NCBI RefSeq assembly: GCF_030285785.1
Contig: NZ_CP127247.1
Location: 3,743,501-3,807,500, forward strand
Source of the DNA: Parasedimentitalea psychrophila
GTDB taxonomy: Bacteria; Pseudomonadota; Alphaproteobacteria; Rhodobacterales; Rhodobacteraceae
DNA length: 64,000 nt
Direction of reading: 5' to 3'
Shown piece after piece: positions 58,428 to 64,000 of this stretch (its first letter is position 1; each line of letters starts with the position of its first letter). Both the position numbers and the translations under genes were made by a program. Below the pieces are notes generated by a model, which was not told where the DNA came from, did not search any database, and worked only from the letters and a program-made list of their open reading frames with translations.

Positions 58428-58979
58428 ATGCGTAAAACGCTCAAAAAAATCACTGCGCAGGGGCTGGAAATGCTGGCCCTTGCGTGCGCGGGGGCGGCTG
58501 CACTTGGAATGGTCACGATTGTAGGCGTCATAGTGACCAGCGTTCTGATGCGAAAATTTGCAAACTCGCCTTTGCACATCACCGAAGAAGTTGTTGGATT
58601 GCTGCTGAGCGTGTCATTGTTCCTTGGCCTTCCCATGGTCACTCTCCGGGCAAAGCACGTCCGGATCGCGCTGGTGGCTAATATGTTCAAAGGCAAATGG
58701 CACGTCGCGGTGCAAATTGTGGCTTTGATGATTGGGGTTGGCTTTTTCACCTGGCTGATCGTTGAATCCATCCCGTGGTTCGAATTTGCCTTTAAGAGGA
58801 ACTTGAAGACCGAAACCACGCGGATCCTGCTTTATCCTTGGATGGCACTGATGCCGCTGTCGCTTTCCCTCACATGCGCAATACTATTTGCCCGCTTATT
58901 CGGCTTCATTGATCGGATTGACGACAACGATACCGAGATCGAGAGTGGGCAGAACGAACAAGGCGAGGCAAATAGTTAA
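58428..58979 (+). CDS. TRAP transporter small permease (DctQ-like)
   Basis: 183 residues with four hydrophobic segments. The DctQ landmarks ITEEVVGLLLSVSLFLGLPM and RAKHVRIALV are present. Nine bp after the binding protein gene; stop and next start overlap (TAATG). Confidence 0.92.
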   Translation: MRKTLKKITAQGLEMLALACAGAAALGMVTIVGVIVTSVLMRKFANSPLHITEEVVGLLLSVSLFLGLPMVTLRAKHVRIALVANMFKGKWHVAVQIVALMIGVGFFTWLIVESIPWFEFAFKRNLKTETTRILLYPWMALMPLSLSLTCAILFARLFGFIDRIDDNDTEIESGQNEQGEANS

Positions 58980-60268
58980 TGTTCTGGACTACCCTTATTG
59001 GTGTGCTTGTCGCCGCCGCCAGCACCGGCGTAGCCTTGGGCGCAGCGCTTGGCCTTACCGGGATGATCATCCTTTATTTTTTCTCAAATGGGGCAACTTC
59101 GCTTGCGATCGACGCAATCTGGAGCGTGTTCAACTCGTTCACGCTCAGCGCTGTTCCCATGTTCATTCTTCTGGGCGAAGTGCTGTTGCGCAGTGGGATC
59201 AGTGAAAAGGCCTACTCGGCGTTTTCTCCCGTGTTTCGAAAGATCCCAGGCGGGTTGCTTCATACCAATATCGCGGTTTGTACGCTTTTCGGCGCGGTCA
59301 GTGGATCAAGCCTGTCAACCGCCGCCGCGGTGGGGTCGGTGGCCTATCCGGAAATGTCGAAACGTGGCTATGACAAAGATACTGTGGTTGGCAGCCTGGC
59401 CGGCGGAGGTACGCTTGGCTTGCTCATCCCCCCAAGCCTGTCGTTCCTGATCTACGGTGCGTTGACGGAAACCTCGATTGGCCGGTTGTTCGCGGCGGGC
59501 ATCATACCGGGTTTCCTGGTTGGCAGCATGTTCAGTATCTATCTCTTGGTGAAATGTATCAAGAACCCAGCCATCGCGCCTCGTGACCAGTCAGAGACGT
59601 CGTTTTGGGAAATCCTGGCGGGTTTCAAACATATCTGGCCGCTATTGGCCCTGATCTTCTCAGTCATCGGCACCATCGTCGCCGGTCTGGCCACTCCAAC
59701 CGAGGCGGCAGGAGTCGGCGTCGTTCTCGCTGTGTTTATCTCGTCCATCTGGGGCGATCTCACATTTCGCAAACTGATTGACGCCATTTATCACTCGGTT
59801 CTCCTGTTTTCGGCTGTGGGTTTCCTCGTGCTCGGGGCAACAATCCTTGCGCAATCGGTGAGCATCCTCGGCGTACCACAGAAGATCCTGGAAACTGTCG
59901 CGCTCAGCGGGCTTGGCACTTACAGCGTGTTGCTGGTCGTCGTGCTGTTTTATTTGGTTCTTGGGTGTTTCTTTGACGGTCTTTCGCTCATGATCATGAC
60001 TCTACCGGTGGTGTTCCCACTTCTGACAGGTCTTGGCTTCGACCCGATCTGGATTGGCGTTATAATCACGATTGTCATCGAAATTGGTCAGGTCACTCCT
60101 CCTGTTGGTCTAAACCTTTCAGTTCTAACGGCACTGACCAACAATGAGGTCAGCCTCGGGCGTGTCGCGGTGGCGACTGTTCCCTACTGGATCATCCATC
60201 TGTTCGCCATTCTGATCCTGACGATGTTTCCGATATTGGCGCTTTTCCTTCCCAACCTGCTCTTTTGA
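58979..60268 (+). CDS. TRAP transporter large permease (DctM-like)
   Basis: 429 residues, about twelve membrane spans. DctM signatures: AVPMFILLGEVLLRSGISEK, TLFGAVSGSSLSTAAAVGSV, GGGTLGLLIPPSLSFLIYGA, TPTEAAGVGVVLAV, GQVTPPVGLNLSVL. It uses the proton or sodium gradient to drive uptake with the DctP and DctQ partners. Confidence 0.95.
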   Translation: MFWTTLIGVLVAAASTGVALGAALGLTGMIILYFFSNGATSLAIDAIWSVFNSFTLSAVPMFILLGEVLLRSGISEKAYSAFSPVFRKIPGGLLHTNIAVCTLFGAVSGSSLSTAAAVGSVAYPEMSKRGYDKDTVVGSLAGGGTLGLLIPPSLSFLIYGALTETSIGRLFAAGIIPGFLVGSMFSIYLLVKCIKNPAIAPRDQSETSFWEILAGFKHIWPLLALIFSVIGTIVAGLATPTEAAGVGVVLAVFISSIWGDLTFRKLIDAIYHSVLLFSAVGFLVLGATILAQSVSILGVPQKILETVALSGLGTYSVLLVVVLFYLVLGCFFDGLSLMIMTLPVVFPLLTGLGFDPIWIGVIITIVIEIGQVTPPVGLNLSVLTALTNNEVSLGRVAVATVPYWIIHLFAILILTMFPILALFLPNLLF

Positions 60269-60284
60269 CAAAGGAAATCCGAAA

Positions 60285-60698
60285 ATGGCTCTAAAAATTA
60301 GACCAAAGTCGTTTGGACCGGTATTTGTTTCCCTTGATGACAAAGACGCCATTCTCTTTGCGTTTTCTGATCCATCGGATACCAGCCCTTACCCACCAAC
60401 AAACACACCCGTAGACACGTTATTGGCGTCTTTGGGGTCTTGTATTGTTAAGTCGATTCAATGGTCTGCCGAGCAACGCAAAGTTGACCTGAACCCGTTT
60501 ACCGTCAAGGTCGAGGGCACCAAGTCCACGGAACTTCCTGGCCGACTTGAAAGGGTGGATATTACAATTTTTGGAACCCTAGTCGCGGATGAAGCTCTCG
60601 CGCCGCGTATCGTGAAACAGGCCAAAGCGATTTGCACGGTCAGTAATTCATTAAACAGCGACTTGGGCATCAAAATTCAGGCGGGACCAATAACGTGA
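60285..60698 (+). CDS. OsmC family protein
   Basis: 137 residues. The two redox Cys are present in LGSCIVKSIQWSAEQR (near residue 52) and KAICTVSNSLNS (near 117). Usual OsmC length, cytoplasmic. The family reduces organic hydroperoxides. It lies 16 bp after the TRAP permease and before a P450, so it may protect from, or process, peroxide by-products; this is inference. Confidence 0.88.
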   Translation: MALKIRPKSFGPVFVSLDDKDAILFAFSDPSDTSPYPPTNTPVDTLLASLGSCIVKSIQWSAEQRKVDLNPFTVKVEGTKSTELPGRLERVDITIFGTLVADEALAPRIVKQAKAICTVSNSLNSDLGIKIQAGPIT

Positions 60699-60744
60699 AG
60701 TGGGTTTCGCCCCCTGTTGAAAATTATGACAATCGGAGATTTCG

Positions 60745-61941
60745 ATGAGCGATGATCCTGCCGCAGGCAAAGATGTCCCGATTGACCTCCATACCACGCT
60801 GGCAATGCTAGAAACCGATCCGGGCGCGGTCTATCAACGGCTACGGCGGGAAACCTCGATTGTGCGCCTGAAAGCAATCGGACGGATCGTTTTCACAAAA
60901 GCCGAGGATGTCTACAGGGTCAAAGCCGACATCGAACATTTTGGGTCATTTGACACCACCTCGCCCATGCAAAGAGCTTTCGGCGGCCACACGTTGATGC
61001 GCAAGGATGGCTGTGAACACATGCGCGAGCGACGGGCCATGGTGGGTGCGTTTGAGCCGTCGCTCCTTCACAATCATTGGCAAACTGAATTCGATGCCCT
61101 GACCGAAACGCTTCTGGACGAGCTTGCGCAGCTGACAACCGTCGACCTATTTCCCGCGCTGGCGGTTCCGCTGTCGGCCGGGTATCTGAAACTTGTTCTG
61201 GGGATAGAGCAAGCCACTGATGCGCAGCTATTCCGCTGGGCTCAGGCATTGATCCGTGGCGCCATGAATGCTGGCTTGGACCCGGAAATCTTCCAAGAGA
61301 GTGATCAAGCCAACAGTGAAATGAACGAATGCCTTGATCAAATGATCGAACGGCACTTGCGTAACCCCAACTGCTCGGTCCTGTCGGTGATGGTAAATCA
61401 GCCGGACCCAATACCGCTGAGCCAAATCAGAACCAATATGAAGATCTGCATTGGTGGCGCGGTGGTCGAGACGCGGGATGCAGTGCTGTCCACCCTGTAC
61501 GGCTTGCTCAGCAATCCAGAACAGCTTCGATATTCCATCGATCAAAACGCCTGGGATCGGGTCTGCGAAGAGGGCCTGCGCTGGATGGCACCTATTCAGG
61601 CCAGCCCTAGGATTGTGAAGAAGTCGCTGGTCATGCGGGGCGTGAATATACCTAAAGGTGAAACCGTCATGGCCATTCAGGCATCGGCAAATCACGATGA
61701 GGATATTTGGGATCAGCCGCATCTGTTCAATCCCCAGCGAGAACCTCATGGCAATCAGGCGTTCGGGGACGGATCCCATCAATGTCTGGGCGGCAACATA
61801 TATCGCCTATTGGTTTCCAAAGCGGTTTTACCCAAGTTGTTTGAGCGTTTTCCCGCGCTTTCTCTGGTGAACCAGAAAGCAGTTAAATTCACAGGGTTTG
61901 CGTTTCGCGGTCCGACCTCGCTGCCGGTAAACTTGAGGTAG
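60745..61941 (+). CDS. Cytochrome P450
   Basis: 398 residues, soluble bacterial type. Heme-ligating Cys in FGDGSHQCLGGNIYR (near residue 347), ExxR in EEGLRW, I-helix GGAVVETRDAV (Glu-Thr after the usual acid position), HxxxR in CEHMRERRAMV. Its electron donors are not encoded next to it. Position after TRAP and OsmC genes suggests oxidation of the imported compound or a derivative. The substrate is not predictable. Confidence 0.93.
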   Translation: MSDDPAAGKDVPIDLHTTLAMLETDPGAVYQRLRRETSIVRLKAIGRIVFTKAEDVYRVKADIEHFGSFDTTSPMQRAFGGHTLMRKDGCEHMRERRAMVGAFEPSLLHNHWQTEFDALTETLLDELAQLTTVDLFPALAVPLSAGYLKLVLGIEQATDAQLFRWAQALIRGAMNAGLDPEIFQESDQANSEMNECLDQMIERHLRNPNCSVLSVMVNQPDPIPLSQIRTNMKICIGGAVVETRDAVLSTLYGLLSNPEQLRYSIDQNAWDRVCEEGLRWMAPIQASPRIVKKSLVMRGVNIPKGETVMAIQASANHDEDIWDQPHLFNPQREPHGNQAFGDGSHQCLGGNIYRLLVSKAVLPKLFERFPALSLVNQKAVKFTGFAFRGPTSLPVNLR

Positions 61942-62365
61942 CGCTTGTAGCGAAAGCTGGGGAAATGCACGCTATGGCCATTTGTTCAGATCACGGCGAA
62001 GGACCGCACGCTGTGCATGTCGACGCAGACATAATGTGCCGCTAAAAGCCATTGGCGCAAACGCAGCGAAAGCCCACTATATCCCGTTCATGGTCGTTGC
62101 TGTTAGGTGCGATGAATGTCGGCTTTCGCCAAGGTTGCCGTTAACAATTGCGTCCGCTCTGGGCTGGAACCTGCCGTTAGACGCGTTTTCCGCAAAGGTC
62201 TGCATTGGGCAGAAAGTACCAGTCGGATCGATCAGAGCAAAGGTCGGGACCTTCGTACTTTGCTCATTGCATATGATCTCGACTAATGACTGCTTTTCAC
62301 CGCGAGATAGGCGTCACAACCCATACGGGTCCCATATATGAGGTGGGGTTAGGGGTAACCTTAGG
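61942..62365. other. Intergenic region before the cassette copy 2
   Basis: No gene seen. Segments such as GATGAATGTCGGCTTTCG and GGGCTGGAACCTGCCGTTAG recur in part at ~25.8 kb. The direct repeat with 13384 begins at about 62366. Confidence 0.5.
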
Positions 62366-62451
62366 TAACCTTATTCATTAAGCATACTTCTTCTTGTATT
62401 ATGTATATTTAGTAATATTATTAGTAACTTACTGATATATCCTCTGGCTGA

Positions 62452-63114
62452 TTAAGGGTGCTCAATACTGACTTCTGGGGTCAGGTCGACATGCTCTTTG
62501 AATACCCGGATCATGACCTCCTGTGCCTCAAAATCGTTCTCCACAGGCACAAGCACAGCATCATGAATGGGGAGCACTGGTATGTTCTTGTCTTTCAGGG
62601 CCAAAAGAACAGAAACAAGGTTGTCTGACTCCTGCCGCATGAGCAGCATGCCAACCCCGGCACCAAATCGATGAACGATCGGTGGGTGCCTATTGCTGAC
62701 TGCCTCAAGTATTTCAGTCAGTGATATCCTTTTTGGTATGGTTTTCCTGGCTCGCTTGGGCATGCGTCCCAGAGGTTTACTGGCGTTAATGGCCGCCTGA
62801 ATGACCTTCTTGATGCCGGGGCGACAGCTTGTCGGGATACCAAATTCAGACAGGTCGTAGAGGTCGCCTTCTGGAGGCGTAGTCCCCTCAAGTCCATAAA
62901 GCAGCATGAGACCCATCTGGCCGTAGTCGAGCTCTGCAACGTATTCCTCGCCCAGCATAATGTTTTCAAGACGTTCAGAGTGTTTCAAAAGTTGCCAGAA
63001 TCCGCCATACAGCCTGCCTCCCTGCGCAAAGTCAGAGTTGTTAAATATGCGCTTCAGACGACGATTATGAGAGTTGATGTCCAGGAGGGAGCAGGAGACG
63101 TCTGTCTTTTCCAG
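62452..63114 (-). CDS. Polymerase-palm-like domain, copy 2 (frame after the TGA)
   Basis: Open from the TGA at 63117-63115 to 62452: LEKTDVSCSLLDINSHNRRL, KRIFNNSDFAQGGRLYGGFW, VAELDYGQMGLMLLYGLEG (motif-A-like), VIQAAINASK, RMPKRARKTIP, VHRFGAGVGMLLMRQESD, PIHDAVLVPVEN (motif-C-like with Asp). No good start codon lies close to the TGA; the best candidates are TTG/CTG. The layout resembles family A polymerase-palm proteins of mobile elements. Both acidic residues are present, unlike copy 1. It is either the readthrough half of ORF224 or the C-terminal half of a gene inactivated by TGA. Confidence 0.65.
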   Translation of the reverse strand: MEKTDVSCSLLDINSHNRRLKRIFNNSDFAQGGRLYGGFWQLLKHSERLENIMLGEEYVAELDYGQMGLMLLYGLEGTTPPEGDLYDLSEFGIPTSCRPGIKKVIQAAINASKPLGRMPKRARKTIPKRISLTEILEAVSNRHPPIVHRFGAGVGMLLMRQESDNLVSVLLALKDKNIPVLPIHDAVLVPVENDFEAQEVMIRVFKEHVDLTPEVSIEHP

Positions 63115-63789
63115 TCAAGTGTTGATGACCTGCACCTGCTCTCTGAGGGTAGGGGTCTCTTCTGTGTCCGCATAGTCGACCAGTTTTCCGGGTTTATCGT
63201 CCCGTTGTTTAGGCTCTCTCAGCAGAATGACTTCTTCATCAGGTGTTCGTCCGATGTCAGCAAAGGTGATGCATGAGCCTTCAATCAGGCGCAAAAGCCT
63301 AGATCCCGAGCCAAGAACTGTCTGTTTTCCGCTGACGGCAACGTTCAAAGCCTGATCTTTGATCGTGAACTTACGTTCTCCCGCTGTCAAAGTGATGAAA
63401 GACATCTCTTCGGCAGACATTACCTTCAGGATATCAGAAAGGGTCTTGCCAAGCGCCACACCTTTGTAGCGGGATTTCGATCTCAGGATCTGGTGGCTTT
63501 GGGTGACATGAACTTGCCCACCAAGAACTTCCAACTGGCGGTGAACCAAATCACACACAACAGCTTCAACTGTGGCTTCGTAGGTGGCTTGAGCAGCAGC
63601 ATTCCGTCTTCGTTTGCGCTTCTTATAGTAGGCTTCATACCCTTCCATGAATCGCAGAACGTCCTGGACCAGCGCCGTCATGGCAGTGGAGGCACAGCAA
63701 CGATGTGGGTTGAAAGGGCGGGCAGGAATATCGTCAGTCGTTGGATCCGACTTGAGCGGGGCTGCTCCTGAATTCCCGGAGGGTGTCAT
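63115..63789 (-). CDS. ORF224, N-terminal part of the palm-like protein, copy 2
   Basis: 224 residues, near-identical to copy 1 (Gly for Asp in SRYKGVALG, Thr for Ser in SFITLTAGE, Asp for Glu in LVDYADTEE, Val for Met in REQVQ). The ATG overlaps the integrase stop (ATGA). The following frame is the palm domain with only TGA between. The retained KLVDYADTEETPTLREQVQV is the linker-like stretch that precedes the palm in related proteins. Confidence 0.65.
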   Translation of the reverse strand: MTPSGNSGAAPLKSDPTTDDIPARPFNPHRCCASTAMTALVQDVLRFMEGYEAYYKKRKRRRNAAAQATYEATVEAVVCDLVHRQLEVLGGQVHVTQSHQILRSKSRYKGVALGKTLSDILKVMSAEEMSFITLTAGERKFTIKDQALNVAVSGKQTVLGSGSRLLRLIEGSCITFADIGRTPDEEVILLREPKQRDDKPGKLVDYADTEETPTLREQVQVINT

Positions 63790-64000
63790 AGGCCATTCTC
63801 TAGGTTGGATTTGTCCATCCAGTCGCGCAACACGTCAATTTTGAACCCAGCTCCGTACCGTGCAGCGACCTCTTTGTTGCTGTGACCAAGGATCACTTTG
63901 CTGATTTCTTCAGGACAACTGGTGTTTCTCAGGTCGTCCTTCTTCCTGTGCCGTAGGCTGTGCAACGCCTTCTTGGGGTCAGAGATGACTTTCCTGAAGC
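63786..64000 (-). CDS. Tyrosine recombinase, catalytic part, copy 2, cut by window end
   Basis: The visible residues correspond to the C-terminal ~70 of copy 1 (HSLRHRKKDDLRNTSCPEEI, SKVILGHSNKEVAARYGAGF, DVLRDWMDKSNLENGL). The 5' part is outside the window, so whether it carries the homopolymer frameshift of copy 1 cannot be checked. Confidence 0.75.
   Translation of the reverse strand, partial: FRKVISDPKKALHSLRHRKKDDLRNTSCPEEISKVILGHSNKEVAARYGAGFKIDVLRDWMDKSNLENGL

Larger units (their letters stand above)
62366..64000 (-). repeat. Long direct repeat, copy 2 (integrase/ORF224/palm cassette)
   Basis: Same orientation and content as 13384-16540 without the IS. Coding differences include Asp/Gly in the motif-C-like PIHDAV and Phe/Val at NDFEAQ. 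The repeat runs off the window end. Confidence 0.92.

Overview
The window reads as chromosome (or large replicon) of a marine alphaproteobacterium of the Roseobacter/Rhodobacteraceae type. The signs are polyamine-type ABC and TRAP uptake operons of that flavour, a bacterial delta-class carbonic anhydrase, type I-secreted repeat proteins, and an extreme load of IS3, IS5, IS30, IS110, IS256 and IS6 insertion sequences and their debris. No rRNA, complete tRNA or CRISPR array was seen.

Layout. 1-9.3 kb: an uptake and amine/betaine-type catabolism locus (FAD/GcvT demethylase, GNAT, a six-gene ABC plus two-SDR operon, and a divergent LuxR-type regulator with an inverted repeat in front of it). 9.3-16.6 kb: nested IS debris, then an integrase / polymerase-palm cassette split by an IS. 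17.2-28.3 kb: a cyclase-TPR sensor, an IS3 element, a three-gene secreted-protein operon beside a hybrid kinase and a NarL-type regulator, small membrane proteins, and a prophage-like remnant with a broken cytosine methyltransferase. 28.3-37.8 kb: IS debris, the carbonic anhydrase, an integrase 3' end abutting a tRNA-Met 3' fragment (an attachment-site scar), and a CBM/RTX protein. 37.8-43.7 kb: a 1946-residue pectate-lyase-like protein with three near-identical 1536-bp super-repeats. 44-54.4 kb: an IS graveyard with a truncated integrase/excisionase island and a disrupted AbiJ-like gene. 54.5-61.9 kb: LLM flavin oxidoreductase, IS30, and a TRAP / OsmC / cytochrome P450 cluster. 62.4-64 kb: a second copy of the integrase/polymerase cassette.

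Main discovery. Fourteen copies of a short (37-42 bp) structured insert are scattered from 10.7 to 56.3 kb, and every one lies in a transposase gene or transposase remnant. Each copy has a constant 12-base head (CACTGCCCGGCA, itself a 5-bp hairpin), a hypervariable but self-complementary second hairpin of 17-21 bases, and a constant 8-base tail (CGAGAGGG). Comparison with uninterrupted transposase reading frames gives insertion lengths of 37, 38, 40 or 41 bp, never a multiple of three. The copies lie in either orientation, in at least five IS families. Several sit exactly at internal deletion junctions. Two copies (in IS30 at 55.8 kb and in an IS3 element at 19.6 kb) are the only visible defect in otherwise complete transposases. 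I do not recognise this family; it behaves like a mobile hairpin element specialised on, or tolerated only in, transposable elements.

Second point. The integrase / ORF224 / polymerase-palm cassette occurs twice, and in both copies ORF224 and the palm domain are one continuous frame broken only by the same in-frame TGA.
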